Assembly (NCBI GenBank): GCA_903906515.1 | Contig: CAIVKO010000188.1 | Coordinates: 1 to 64,000, forward strand | Direction of reading: 5' to 3' | Origin: Akkermansiaceae bacterium | Lineage (GTDB): Bacteria; Verrucomicrobiota; Verrucomicrobiia; Verrucomicrobiales; Akkermansiaceae | Length of the DNA: 64,000 nt | In this document: positions 1 to 8,210 of the stretch, piece by piece | How the letters are laid out: every line of letters starts with the position of its first letter | Numbering within the stretch: position 1 is the first letter of the stretch | Translations under genes and position numbers: made by a program | Notes under the pieces: model-generated | Told to the model about the DNA's origin: nothing | Database searches by the model: none | What the model saw: only the letters and a program-made list of their open reading frames with translations

Positions 1-801
1 TCGCGTTACCGCTTCAGCGTCATCAAGCCACTTACCGGCGTCAAGGCATCGATCTATAAAAGCGTTCTGGTTCTCGAACCAGACGGCAGGCCGACGGGCA
101 CAAGTGGCTCGATCACGATTCGTGCCGCCACCCCAGACGGACGCACCCTGGATTTCCCGGTCCTGGTGGACGTTGGCACCAATCACCCGATGTTGGCGAA
201 CGGCGTTGGCACGAAAGCCGTGACCGTCACCGAAGACAAGCCGATGGATATTTCAGTCCCTGTGAATAACCCGGATAATTCCCCCTTGGCATGGGCGGTT
301 TCTCCAGAGCCGACCAAAGGAGTCATTGAGAGGCTGACGGATGCCAGAAGTGGAACGATCGTCTTCCGTTACACGCCGAACAGAAATGCGGTTGGCACGG
401 ACACTTTAACCATCTGGGTCCGTGATGATAATGTGGATCCTCAAAAAAAGGGAGAGGATAAGTTGGCCGTTCAAGTGCAGATCAGACCTGTCAATGACCT
501 GCCTGTCGTCACGGCTGCTCCTACGGTTTCAATGGTGGGTGGAGTAGACACGCTCTTTGATTTTACGGTGGAGGATGTGGAAACCCCTGCTGATAGCCTG
601 ACCGTGACCTGTGCGCTCGCGGGTGTGGCATTTCCGAGAGGTTCGGTCACCATCGAGGGCACCGGGGCATCACGGAAAGTGCGTATGCATCCATCCGTCG
701 TCACCAAGGCCACCACGGCGACCATGACCCTCACCGTGACTGACGGCAACAGAAGTCGTGGCACCGCCAGGGTGGCCGTGACTGTCAATCCCCGGGTTTG
801 A
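1..801 (+). CDS. C-terminal end of a large cadherin/Ig-repeat surface protein (5' truncated)
   Basis: The frame is open from the first base, so this is the end of a longer gene. About 266 residues are visible. They form at least two beta-sandwich repeats of the cadherin-like/bacterial Ig type: a short Val-Thr-Glu-Asp strand near residue 75, a 'TPN...VGTDTLTIWVRDD' strand (about 120-140), then a second unit opening with 'RPVNDLPVV' (about 163). These tandem folds are typical of giant secreted or surface-attached proteins. There is no PEP-CTERM or beta-barrel at the C-terminus. A short inverted repeat (ATCCCC at 788-793, GGGGAT at 804-809) straddles the stop codon and faces the convergent gene at 875. 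The function of the whole protein cannot be told from this end. Confidence 0.75.
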   Translation, partial: SRYRFSVIKPLTGVKASIYKSVLVLEPDGRPTGTSGSITIRAATPDGRTLDFPVLVDVGTNHPMLANGVGTKAVTVTEDKPMDISVPVNNPDNSPLAWAVSPEPTKGVIERLTDARSGTIVFRYTPNRNAVGTDTLTIWVRDDNVDPQKKGEDKLAVQVQIRPVNDLPVVTAAPTVSMVGGVDTLFDFTVEDVETPADSLTVTCALAGVAFPRGSVTIEGTGASRKVRMHPSVVTKATTATMTLTVTDGNRSRGTARVAVTVNPRV

Positions 802-874
802 TCGGGGATGTTGTGAGTGAGGATGCGTCAATCCCGGGGTGCCATTCGACGGCATCCGGACGTCCCGGCGAAGA

Positions 875-1468
875 TCAATTTGCGGGAGGATACATCATCG
901 GGAAAAGCTCTTTGTAGGTGCTGACGGAATTCTTGGCGACGATGTTGAGCGACAAGGTCACTTGCGGCTCCCCACCCTCCTTGAATTTGAACCACATGAT
1001 GTATCCTTTTCCCGGCTTCATGTTTCGATGATTGAGCATCTGCAGAACGAACCCGTTGCCTTTCTTTCCGACGTTTTCCACATCCTGTGGCAAAATGTAG
1101 TCGATGAAGGTGGAGAATCCCTGCATGCGTTCCTTTTCGGTAAAGATATACCATGAAACCAGTCCCTTGCCCGGTCTGAAGGCCCACACCAGATCGCCTT
1201 CCTCGTCGAGAGATTGGAAGCGGAACGCATAATACTTTTCGCCGTCAACCTCGGTCAGGCTTCCGCTGAGGTCCACCTTGGCAAAGCTGACGTGGTCCTT
1301 GCCGGAATTCACTTTCACCTCCGGCAGTTTCTTGAATTTTTCCTGCAGTGCGATCCGCACCTTGCGGATCCCATCGCTCTCCTCGGTTTCTTCCGCTCTA
1401 GCAGAAAAACATGGGATCCATGCCCATGCAAGCAGGACAACGGCAGCAAACCTGATGGCTTTTATCAT
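875..1468 (-). CDS. Secreted protein of unknown function
   Basis: About 197 residues, starting with a clear signal peptide (a Lys/Arg N-terminus, a hydrophobic stretch, then a cleavage site near 'ARAEE' around residue 25). The mature part is mixed alpha/beta and has no motif that I recognise. It is the last gene of a minus-strand run that starts with an ECF sigma factor at 6811. Its ATG overlaps the stop of the small gene upstream (ATGA overlap at 1465-1468), which suggests translational coupling. A role in the envelope is inferred from the signal peptide and from its exported neighbours only. Confidence 0.7.
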   Translation of the reverse strand: MIKAIRFAAVVLLAWAWIPCFSARAEETEESDGIRKVRIALQEKFKKLPEVKVNSGKDHVSFAKVDLSGSLTEVDGEKYYAFRFQSLDEEGDLVWAFRPGKGLVSWYIFTEKERMQGFSTFIDYILPQDVENVGKKGNGFVLQMLNHRNMKPGKGYIMWFKFKEGGEPQVTLSLNIVAKNSVSTYKELFPMMYPPAN

Positions 1469-1677
1469 GATTGATGAAGCATAGGAGTTTGATCCGTGCG
1501 CTCAAGGATTATTTCATCGGGCAGCCATTTCCAGGCCCCTTCCCCTATCTTGGTGATCACCGAAGAACCATCGATCAACGTCGTGTTCTCCGGTGTGGCG
1601 GGGATGAAACGGGTGTCAGAGGCTATGGAAAAAGGTGAGAATGCCAGAAGTATTGCTAGAGTGGCGACATGCTTCAT
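1465..1677 (-). CDS. Short paralogue of the ankyrin protein's N-terminus, possibly a remnant
   Basis: About 70 residues if started at the internal ATG (1677), which gives a good signal peptide; an in-frame start at 1698 adds seven residues. After the signal peptide the segment 'RFIPATPENT...DGSS...WKWLP' clearly matches 'RFIPVTPENT...DGSP...WKWRP' at the start of the 448-residue neighbour (1740-3086). The similarity stops after about 40 residues and the gene ends soon after. It therefore looks like a partial tandem duplication that has lost the rest of the protein. It could be a decaying fragment or a small exported protein in its own right. The stop overlaps the next gene's start, so it may still be translated. 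Confidence 0.55.
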   Translation of the reverse strand: MKHVATLAILLAFSPFSIASDTRFIPATPENTTLIDGSSVITKIGEGAWKWLPDEIILERTDQTPMLHQS

Positions 1678-1739
1678 AAGAGTGGTGGTATGGATCATGT
1701 CGTTGGCGGACTACTCAGTGATCCACTTCTTTGTTAAGG

Positions 1740-3086
1740 TTATCGAGTAGTTCCTTCTTGGAGATTTTCCAGAGGAATGGGAGGTGCGCGCCTGAATAGG
1801 ATGGACGCTGCCAGCTGTTCGTATTGCCGGTGCGTAACGCCACAATCAAATCTGTATCGGTTTGATTCAAAACCACCACGAATCATTGCATCTGAAATGA
1901 AGTTGCCACTGGGAGGATAGGAAGCGCCGTGTTCAGGTGTCTGAACCACCGGTACCATAACCTGGATGTCCAAACCAGGGGCGTGCTCCATGAGCAAGCG
2001 CAACGCGGGTAATGATCCCGCGCGGATGGCGGCGATCACCGGGTGCAGATAGGCCGGATGCACAGGTTGCGCGAGTTTTCCGGAACCCTTTTGCAAGTCG
2101 AGCGGCACCTCAGCCCCCGCGGCGAGGAGAAGTTTTACCACATCCACGCTGGAGGCGGTCGCGGCGGCACCAAGCGGCGGGATCGATTGCCCGGATTGGT
2201 TAGGATTGGCGCCTTTATCTAGCAGTTGACGAGTCATCGGGGTGTCGCCTGCCGCTGCGGCGTAAAACAAAGGAGTGAGCCCCTCCTCATCGAGGGTGTT
2301 TACGTTAGCTTCCGCCTCAAGCTCCCGTTTCATGGTGATGGAGTCGCCAGCACGCAACGCCAGATGCAGACGTGTCCCTGCCTTTAACCCTTGATCCATC
2401 ACCATGTCCGGCTTGGCCCGGCGCACGGCAAGGCCATCGATCCATGCGGGGCCGGAGGGCTTTTTGTATGGGTAATCGGCAAAGAAAACCGGCAGGGTGC
2501 CATCTTTGTCGGCTTTGGATAGTCCCAGGCGTGCGCGGATCAGACGCCTGCTGCCATCCTGATGTTTCAACGCCGTCAGGCCCTCTAACGGTTGGTCCGC
2601 CTCGATCGCCGCTGCATATCCGTAAGTTTCACCGATCGTGGAGCCCGGCGTGACCATCCACGTCTGGATCGCTCCATCCACGGGTGGAGTCTTGCCATCG
2701 AAAGTCTGGAGGGTGGCCAGAGTTACACCGAACTGCGCGGGCCGTTGCTCGCGGATCTCCGGTTCAGTCTTGTCAAAACCATCCGCCCAGAAAAAGCCGA
2801 ACACCTCGTAAACCGTCCCCGGCTCGAGACCCTTGGCATAGGTCATCATGATCGCCGACTTGCCGTTTTGCGGCGGGACACTCTCGAACACGCCGCCGTT
2901 ACCCTTTTCCGGTCGCCACTTCCAGCCGCATGATCCAAGATCCTCCGGTAGCGGCGAGCCATCCGCTAGGCGGGTGTTTTCCGGGGTGACGGGTATGAAG
3001 CGGGGAGCTTCGGCATGGATTTGCGTGATCGACGACAAGGCCCATACGCAGCAAACAAGGAGGGTGGTTTTGTAACGAAGGGCCAT
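1740..3086 (-). CDS. Secreted ankyrin-repeat protein
   Basis: 448 residues with an N-terminal signal peptide (cleavage near 'IHAEA', about residue 26). Residues about 30-235 form a region of unknown fold that opens with 'PRFIPVTPENT'. Residues about 240-385 hold ankyrin repeats, seen as 'EEGLTPLFYAAAAGD', 'LLDKGANPN' and 'VVKLLLAAGAEV'. Ankyrin repeats bind proteins, and with a signal peptide these would act in the periplasm or outside. The gene lies inside the sigma-factor-led minus-strand run, 63 nt after the gene at 3150-3881 in the direction of transcription. The partner is unknown. The first 40 mature residues are duplicated in the small gene at 1465-1677. Confidence 0.8.
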   Translation of the reverse strand: MALRYKTTLLVCCVWALSSITQIHAEAPRFIPVTPENTRLADGSPLPEDLGSCGWKWRPEKGNGGVFESVPPQNGKSAIMMTYAKGLEPGTVYEVFGFFWADGFDKTEPEIREQRPAQFGVTLATLQTFDGKTPPVDGAIQTWMVTPGSTIGETYGYAAAIEADQPLEGLTALKHQDGSRRLIRARLGLSKADKDGTLPVFFADYPYKKPSGPAWIDGLAVRRAKPDMVMDQGLKAGTRLHLALRAGDSITMKRELEAEANVNTLDEEGLTPLFYAAAAGDTPMTRQLLDKGANPNQSGQSIPPLGAAATASSVDVVKLLLAAGAEVPLDLQKGSGKLAQPVHPAYLHPVIAAIRAGSLPALRLLMEHAPGLDIQVMVPVVQTPEHGASYPPSGNFISDAMIRGGFESNRYRFDCGVTHRQYEQLAASILFRRAPPIPLENLQEGTTR

Positions 3087-3149
3087 GGCAAACTCGTGAA
3101 ATCAGCGGTGTTGGTAAATGGAAAACCTAACATCATTGATCCGGTCCGA

Positions 3150-3881
3150 TCACTCAATGCCCGCCGATTTCATGAATTCTGTTTTTGTCTCTGAATCGCG
3201 GAGGCGTTCCTTGGCCCACTTCGTGGCAATGCCTGCAAGGAATGGGTCGGATTTTTGGATGGATTTATAGCTGGCAGCCGCGTGTTTCACATCACGGTTA
3301 CTCAGGCATGGAAAGATCAGGCAGAAATGAATGAAGGGATCATTGGTCTGCTCTGCGCGTTTTACGAGCTCTTCGGAAACCATAAAGCGGATCGATGAAC
3401 GGAAAGGCCATCCTCCATGATTCTTGAAATCAATCAGCGCCATTTTAATCGCTCCGATGTAGTAGTCGCGCTGATCTATTTTTTCGAATTCGGTATTGGA
3501 ATCCGTGGCGTTTTTTGCGAACATTTTGGCGGTATAGTCCTGCCACTCCGCGCCACAGCGTTCGGCCTCCTCCTTGGTCAACTCTTTGCCTTCACGTAGC
3601 TTGGCAATGGCGGCCTCAATCAATTTCAACTCCTGATTTACTGCGGGGTTCTTGAATTCCTTCAGGCGGGCGGCATCCGCTGCAACCAGGTCTGATTCCT
3701 TGATCGTCAGGATTGCCCCGTCCTTGTCTTTGAATTCTCCAAACAGAACACCGTCCTTCAGAGCCTTGCGGACAAGTTCAAGCTGGACGGAATGCCCGTC
3801 CTGATGAGTCCATTTTTCCTGCGCGCTGGCAGTGGATGACAATATGGCGAATGCGGCTGCGAGTTGTATTAGTTTTTTCAT
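3150..3881 (-). CDS. Secreted protein with an SHD1-like domain
   Basis: 243 residues. A signal peptide ends near 'STASAQE' (about residue 20). Residues 21-75 ('KWTHQDG...VQLELV...GVLFGEFKDKDGAILTIKESDL') look like the SLA1 homology domain 1 fold, a small SH3-like beta domain common in secreted proteins of Planctomycetota and Verrucomicrobiota. The rest is mostly helical, with no catalytic motif that I recognise. It starts 6 nt after the stop of the CsgG-like gene, so the two are probably co-transcribed. No Shine-Dalgarno sequence precedes the ATG. Exact role unknown. Confidence 0.7.
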   Translation of the reverse strand: MKKLIQLAAAFAILSSTASAQEKWTHQDGHSVQLELVRKALKDGVLFGEFKDKDGAILTIKESDLVAADAARLKEFKNPAVNQELKLIEAAIAKLREGKELTKEEAERCGAEWQDYTAKMFAKNATDSNTEFEKIDQRDYYIGAIKMALIDFKNHGGWPFRSSIRFMVSEELVKRAEQTNDPFIHFCLIFPCLSNRDVKHAAASYKSIQKSDPFLAGIATKWAKERLRDSETKTEFMKSAGIE

Positions 3882-3887
3882 GTTGGT

Positions 3888-4838
3888 TTATTTGGAAGAA
3901 TCGATCCATGCCTTGAGGGCCACCGGAGCTGCTAACAGTCCGGCTTTTTGGAGGCCACCTTTGGCGGCGATGGCTTGGGCGAGATCGACGTTGCCGCAGA
4001 CGATGCGGTCGGTTTTGAGGGTCTTGCCTTCGGTATTGCTGACTTTGAATTCGAGGCGGGCGCGGGTGAACCAGAGGTTGCCGCGGCGGATGGCGGACTC
4101 GGCGAAGGCCTCGCCGCGGATGACGAGATCGGCCTTGTCTGCGGATTCGACGACTGTCCATCCGGCGGCTTCGAAGGTGCGGGCGAGTTCCGTTTGCGCG
4201 GCGGGATCGGGGACCATGACTTGGACGATGGTCTCCGGGATGTGGATATAGACGCGGCCGGGTTTGCGTTTTTCCATGAGTGACTTCACCTGTGTGAGCG
4301 TTCTTTCCTCAAGTGAGGGCCCGCCACGGAGGTCGGCGGATTTTTCCTTGAGCAGCTTGGCGACGTCTTGGGCGAGTTTATCGACGGCTTCATCGAGGGG
4401 TTTGCCTTTGTCATAAGAAGCGGTCGCGCCGAACACCCGGCTTGTGCTGGCGGAGATGACCTTTGCCACCAAGTGAATGCGGTCTTGCACGGCGAACACC
4501 CGGCCGCTGATGAGGACTTCTGCGCCGGTGAGTTGGGCAACTTTGGCAGCCTGGGTGGGAGTGACGGCATCTGATAGAGTCAGTTCCTGTTCTGCAAGGA
4601 CCTCGTTGAGTTCCGCCCGCTCGACGAGCGTGGCATCGGAATGGACGGTGAGTTTGACTTGAAGTAACGCCGAGACGGACGTGCCGACGCCTTGAAGATC
4701 CTGGGAGCCATCCTTGAAGTCGAGGACCGCGGCGGAGAGAGGTGGCGGCGGTGCGGCGTCTTGTGCGCGGATGTTGGTGGTTAGAAATGAGGCGCATGCG
4801 GCTAACAGCGCAGAGGTGATATGAAATCGTGGGTTCAT
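3888..4838 (-). CDS. CsgG/FlgO-like outer-membrane assembly protein
   Basis: 316 residues. Residues 36-165 resemble the CsgG/HfaB/FlgO core: 'AAVLDFKDGSQDLQGVGTSVSALL', a 'ERAELNEVLAEQELTLSD' segment, then 'GAEVLISGRVFAV.DRIHLVAKVISASTSRVFG'. In CsgG this core builds a lipoprotein pore for amyloid subunits; distant relatives work in flagellar or holdfast assembly. The N-terminus is exported; 'LAAC' at residue 15 could be a lipobox, but a normal signal peptide ending near 'IRAQDA' is equally possible. The C-terminal 130 residues form a second domain I do not recognise. No curli subunit genes are next to it, so curli export is not implied. Confidence 0.72.
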   Translation of the reverse strand: MNPRFHITSALLAACASFLTTNIRAQDAAPPPPLSAAVLDFKDGSQDLQGVGTSVSALLQVKLTVHSDATLVERAELNEVLAEQELTLSDAVTPTQAAKVAQLTGAEVLISGRVFAVQDRIHLVAKVISASTSRVFGATASYDKGKPLDEAVDKLAQDVAKLLKEKSADLRGGPSLEERTLTQVKSLMEKRKPGRVYIHIPETIVQVMVPDPAAQTELARTFEAAGWTVVESADKADLVIRGEAFAESAIRRGNLWFTRARLEFKVSNTEGKTLKTDRIVCGNVDLAQAIAAKGGLQKAGLLAAPVALKAWIDSSK

Positions 4839-4860
4839 GATGTTTGGGAGTTGGAGGTTT

Positions 4861-5598
4861 TCAGGGGTTGACGGGCGGTTCGGAGAAGAGATCGAGAAAG
4901 CGGATGAGTCCTTGGTCGTTTGTTAGAGCCTGGGGAGAAATCCACCAGCGGGGGGCGCGGATTTCGATATCCGGGGCGGCGGGGCCAGGACGCCAGACGA
5001 CGAGATCGGGGTGATCCGCGTCCCAAGTGACTTGTCGTCTGGGGTTGCCGGGGTCGCTGGAAATCATGCGCAGTTGGGCGGCGTTGCCTGCGGTCCGGGC
5101 ATTCGAGGTGATCTGGTGCAGGCCAAGGTTTTGCAGTGCGGCGACTTCCTTGGGGTCCAAGCCGGCGGCCTCCCAGGTCATTTTAGGCAGTTTTTCCATC
5201 CGTTCCTTCAGCCATTCCGGATCGCGGACTTCGATTCTAACAGGCGCTTCGGATTTGGCATCGATGCGGATTTCATAGAGCACGGCGGCACGGGTGACGG
5301 GCGGCGTCCATTCCCATGTCCAGCCCTCGGCTTGCGCGGTCGCCTCGCCAGTGGCCACCGGGATGCGGCGCGCGGCGGTGATGCGCTCGACGCGCGTTGG
5401 GGACGGGGCGGTGGGCGAATTTCCACTCCAGATCAAGCGTATGGGTTTACCGGCGATGGCCAGCAACTGCGGTCCTGTCGCAGGGCGGCCCGCGGGATGA
5501 TATGTGCCGTCGGCCTCGATTTTGTGAATGGCGGGTGGCTCCGCTTGCGCGACAAGCGCGGGAAGGAAAGCCGTGGAAACGATCAGTAAGGCACGCAT
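4861..5598 (-). CDS. Secreted protein of unknown function
   Basis: About 245 residues from the ATG at 5598. A longer frame reaches 5661, but the ATG at 5598 gives a clean signal peptide ('MRALLIVSTAFLPALVAQAEP') and overlaps the upstream stop codon by one base (TGATG), so it is preferred. The mature part is rich in Pro and Trp, with a probable beta-sandwich first half ('PIRLIWSG', 'AVLYEIRIDAKSEAPVRIEVRDPEW') and a helical section 'DPKEVAALQNLG'. I do not recognise the family. Its coupling to the putative anti-sigma gene suggests a role in the same regulatory or envelope process. Confidence 0.65.
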   Translation of the reverse strand: MRALLIVSTAFLPALVAQAEPPAIHKIEADGTYHPAGRPATGPQLLAIAGKPIRLIWSGNSPTAPSPTRVERITAARRIPVATGEATAQAEGWTWEWTPPVTRAAVLYEIRIDAKSEAPVRIEVRDPEWLKERMEKLPKMTWEAAGLDPKEVAALQNLGLHQITSNARTAGNAAQLRMISSDPGNPRRQVTWDADHPDLVVWRPGPAAPDIEIRAPRWWISPQALTNDQGLIRFLDLFSEPPVNP

Positions 5599-6221
5599 CA
5601 GATGAGACGGGCGCGGATGTGGAGATCGGGCAGCGGGTTTTTTTGGCTGTCGCTCAGCCATTCGATGTCCGTGCCCTTGAGGATGATGCGGCCATCTTTG
5701 CTGGTGTGGACGGTCAGGCTGTATCCCATGATTTCGATGGTTTGGCCGCTGAAGGTGATAATTTCGCGGGAGTCGCCATTTTTCCCGATGTTGAGCACGA
5801 CTGCCGGGCCGGGGTTTGTGGTGGGAGCGTCCGCCAGCGAAAGCTGCAAACCGGAGGCATCGCGTTGGATCGACTGGATCTGGCCGGGAAAGAGTGCGGA
5901 GATCTCGCGTAGAACGATGACCGCCGAATCCTCGGTCTGGGCGGCGGCCCCTTGAGGTGGCGGCGTTGCGGCTTGTTTATTCAGCAGCAACAAGGCTAGC
6001 GCGAGGCACGCGGCCATCGCTCCGACGCCGACGAAGGCGCGTCTGATGGAGGAGCGGCGGTGGATCCGCGCCATGGTTGCGGCCGCCATGCGCAGGACTG
6101 CGGTGTCGGTTTCCTGTGACGGGCCGCCTTGCTCGGATGGCAGGTGGCGCAAGACGTCGAGAATGCCATTTTCCAAGGCTTCCAAGCCATCTTCGTCTGT
6201 GGCATCGGTATTGTGGTTCAT
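5598..6221 (-). CDS. Single-pass membrane protein, putative anti-sigma factor
   Basis: About 207 residues. The chosen ATG at 6221 is preceded by a strong Shine-Dalgarno sequence (GGAGG at 6227-6231, 5 nt spacer), which is rare in this window; upstream in-frame starts at 6233 and 6245 lack one. An N-terminal cytoplasmic part of about 70 residues is followed by one transmembrane helix ('VGAMAACLALALLLLN', about residues 64-80) and a C-terminal part of about 125 residues, presumably periplasmic. A cytoplasmic head plus one helix directly after an ECF sigma gene is the usual anti-sigma layout. No zinc-binding His/Cys motif is seen, so the call rests on position and topology. Confidence 0.65.
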   Translation of the reverse strand: MNHNTDATDEDGLEALENGILDVLRHLPSEQGGPSQETDTAVLRMAAATMARIHRRSSIRRAFVGVGAMAACLALALLLLNKQAATPPPQGAAAQTEDSAVIVLREISALFPGQIQSIQRDASGLQLSLADAPTTNPGPAVVLNIGKNGDSREIITFSGQTIEIMGYSLTVHTSKDGRIILKGTDIEWLSDSQKNPLPDLHIRARLI

Positions 6222-6226
6222 GATTT

Positions 6227-6231
6227 CCTCC
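6227..6231 (-). promoter_or_regulatory. Strong ribosome binding site deciding the anti-sigma start
   Basis: GGAGG on the minus strand, five bases ahead of the ATG at 6221. Most other genes here have no such site, so it supports this start over the two in-frame starts further upstream and suggests strong expression of this gene relative to the sigma gene before it. Confidence 0.7.
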
Positions 6232-6238
6232 ATGGGGT

Positions 6239-6811
6239 TCAGCAATTGGCAACGGCGGATCGTTCAGTTTTTCCGCGGATTTCGTGAATTGTGGGATGAC
6301 CGCGCAGCGCGCCGAGTGCGTGGTGAAGGCGTGATTTGGCGGTGCCGAGTGGGATTGCGATGAGTTCGGCGATTTCCGGCAGGGTCATGCCGTCCACGAA
6401 ACGGAGCAGCAGGATTTCCCGGTGATCCGCGCTGAGTCCGGCGATGATCTCGCGGATGCCGCCATCATCATCGGTCGTCTGCTCGGGAGCGGTGAGGTTT
6501 TCGAGATGGGTCACGGCTTCCGGTCCGCCATCGTAGCGTCGGGCTTTTTTCACGGCATTCAGCGAGAGGTTGCGGACGACCGGATAGAAAAATGTGCGCA
6601 GGCCGCAGCGCAGGTCGAAGCCGGGGAATTTGCCGAGAAAATAACAGAAGACCTCCTGCATCACGTCGTCGGCGAGATGTGGAGCGCCTGTCAAGCGGCA
6701 TGCCATGCGGAATACCCAGTCGCGGTGCCGGTGGTAGAGGATATCAAACGCATCGCCGTCGCCCTCGTTGATTCGAAGGATCAATGCCGGGTCGTCCGGG
6801 TCGTTGGCCAT
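6239..6811 (-). CDS. ECF-type RNA polymerase sigma factor
   Basis: About 190 residues from the ATG at 6811; the frame stays open further upstream, but the family begins at this Met. Region 2 is visible ('DAFDILYHRHRDWVFRMACRLTG.PHLADDVMQEVFCYF', about residues 19-57), as is region 4 ('LSADHREILLLRFVDGMTLPEIAELIAIPLGTAKSRLHHALGALR', about 125-170). This is the compact sigma2-sigma4 layout of extracytoplasmic-function sigma factors. It is the first gene of a minus-strand run and is followed by the putative anti-sigma factor, with about 20 nt between the stop and the preferred downstream start. The probable targets are its own operon of exported proteins. Confidence 0.88.
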   Translation of the reverse strand: MANDPDDPALILRINEGDGDAFDILYHRHRDWVFRMACRLTGAPHLADDVMQEVFCYFLGKFPGFDLRCGLRTFFYPVVRNLSLNAVKKARRYDGGPEAVTHLENLTAPEQTTDDDGGIREIIAGLSADHREILLLRFVDGMTLPEIAELIAIPLGTAKSRLHHALGALRGHPTIHEIRGKTERSAVANC

Positions 6812-7153
6812 GGGGATGGTATTCAATGCGGAATGGCGGATTGAAGTGAGTATGCACGGCCATGGGCCAACTGTTAAGTCTGCAAACGGGTGGATTCGTT
6901 CAATCGAATGATGGGGAGTTAGCAAATATTTTCGCTTCAGACGAATTCTATCAACCCGGCGGAGAGAAAAGGCATCCGCTCCCCATGTGCTGGACCGCCC
7001 GGAGGTCGGGTCCCTGCCTTGGATGGGTCGCGGGCCAGGACATCTCACGCCGCTGGCGACAAGTGGGCCAACCACGGTGGGCCAGCCCTACATCTTTTTT
7101 GCAACCGACGGCCGTTGCGTGCGTTTCATGTGTCGTAACCTGATCATCAAACC
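6812..7153. other. Divergent intergenic region with repeat-like hairpins
   Basis: This 342-nt gap separates the sigma gene (minus) from the esterase gene (plus), so it must hold both promoters, but I cannot assign -35/-10 boxes with confidence. It contains an imperfect hairpin (GGACC at 6992, GGGTCC ending 7013) and a direct repeat of GTGGGCCA near 7062 and 7078 followed by a T-run. The GC-rich stretch from about 6990 to 7105 looks more like a diverged dispersed repeat than like a gene. No coding sequence is supported. Confidence 0.4.
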
Positions 7154-8131
7154 ATGAATCACTCCCTGCTCACGTTGTTTGCGGTATCCGCCGTTGTCGC
7201 ACTCCAACCTGCTTCGGTTCACGCAGAGTCTCCGCTGGGCGGGCGCTTGCGCGAGCGTTTGGCAGAACGCAGGGCGGGTTCTCCCGAAAAAAAAGGGGTG
7301 GCGGAGATGGCTTATGGCAAGGATCCGTTACAAAAGCTCGACTACTGGCGGCCGAAGAAACCGGGCTCGCCGTTGGAATCAAGATCAAGGAATTCATCGC
7401 CACGTTACTACTGGCGGCCGAAGAAACCGGGCTCGCCGTTGGTCGTGTTTGTCCATGGAGGCGGGTGGAAGCGCGGAGACAAGAGTGATTCGACCGGACA
7501 GAAGGCTTCGCATTTCCTCGACCAAGGATACGGTTTTGCCTCGATCAACTACCGTCTTGTTCCAGCGAATACGGTGGAGGATGAGGCGCAGGATGTTGCG
7601 TCGGCTCTGGCTTACCTGATCCAACAGTCGGACACCCTGGGTTTCGATAAAACGAAGGTGGTGCTCATGGGGCACAGCGCGGGGGCCCATCTTTCCGCCT
7701 TGGTCGGGACGGACATGCAATATTTAAAAAAGGCCGGGCTGAACCCGAAATCGCTTTGCGGCGTGATTCCGCTGGATGGGGCTTGTTACGATGTTCCCCG
7801 GCAGATTGCGGAGGGCGGAGATTTCATGCAAGACACTTATGTTCAGGCATTTGGAAACGATCGATTCCGCCAAGCCGCGCTCTCTCCGACGCACCATGCC
7901 GCCGCGCCAAACTCACCGGCATTTCTCATCCTCCACGTCCAGCGGGTGGATGGAACCAAGCAGTCACGCGCCCTTGGCGAGGCCTTGATCAAGGCCGGAA
8001 CGAAGGCAGAAGTGCGTGGATTCGAGGGCGTGGGTCTCAAAGGCCACGCGGAAATCAATCGCCGCCTCGGAGATCCAGACTACCCTGCTACTCCCGTTGT
8101 GGACCAGTGGCTGAAGCATAGATTCTCCTGA
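7154..8131 (+). CDS. Secreted alpha/beta-hydrolase (carboxylesterase/acetyl xylan esterase-like)
   Basis: 325 residues with a signal peptide (cleavage near 'SVHAES', about residue 24). The hydrolase core shows the oxyanion strand 'VVFVHGGGWKRGD', the nucleophile elbow 'GHSAGAH' with Ser175, and a late His in 'GHAEIN', as in BD-FAE/HSL-type esterases. Its place near a xylan-related locus would fit removal of acetyl or feruloyl groups from hemicellulose, but the substrate is inferred. Just before the core the segment 'YYWRPKKPGSPL' (or 'DYWRPKKPGSPL') occurs twice because of a 36-nt perfect DNA repeat, giving an extra 22 residues in frame. Whether the enzyme still folds normally is open. Confidence 0.85.
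   Translation: MNHSLLTLFAVSAVVALQPASVHAESPLGGRLRERLAERRAGSPEKKGVAEMAYGKDPLQKLDYWRPKKPGSPLESRSRNSSPRYYWRPKKPGSPLVVFVHGGGWKRGDKSDSTGQKASHFLDQGYGFASINYRLVPANTVEDEAQDVASALAYLIQQSDTLGFDKTKVVLMGHSAGAHLSALVGTDMQYLKKAGLNPKSLCGVIPLDGACYDVPRQIAEGGDFMQDTYVQAFGNDRFRQAALSPTHHAAAPNSPAFLILHVQRVDGTKQSRALGEALIKAGTKAEVRGFEGVGLKGHAEINRRLGDPDYPATPVVDQWLKHRFS
7341..7442 (+). repeat. Perfect 36-nt direct repeat inside the esterase gene
   Basis: The 36 bases at 7341-7376 recur identically at 7407-7442, 66 bases apart, so the reading frame is kept and 22 residues are added. The 30 bases in between encode a Ser/Arg-rich stretch unlike the rest of the protein. Perfect identity points to a recent duplication, or an assembly artefact. 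Confidence 0.9.
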
Positions 8132-8210
8132 TCTATGCATGAATTGTCCTGAGATTGTTCTTGCAATTGGGACCGTTGCCTCTAACATGCCAAGTCAAAT
8201 TGTTGCAATT

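Noticed and set aside
3888..4838. Curli operon
   Set aside because: Only a CsgG-like protein is present; no CsgA/B/E/F-like genes are nearby.
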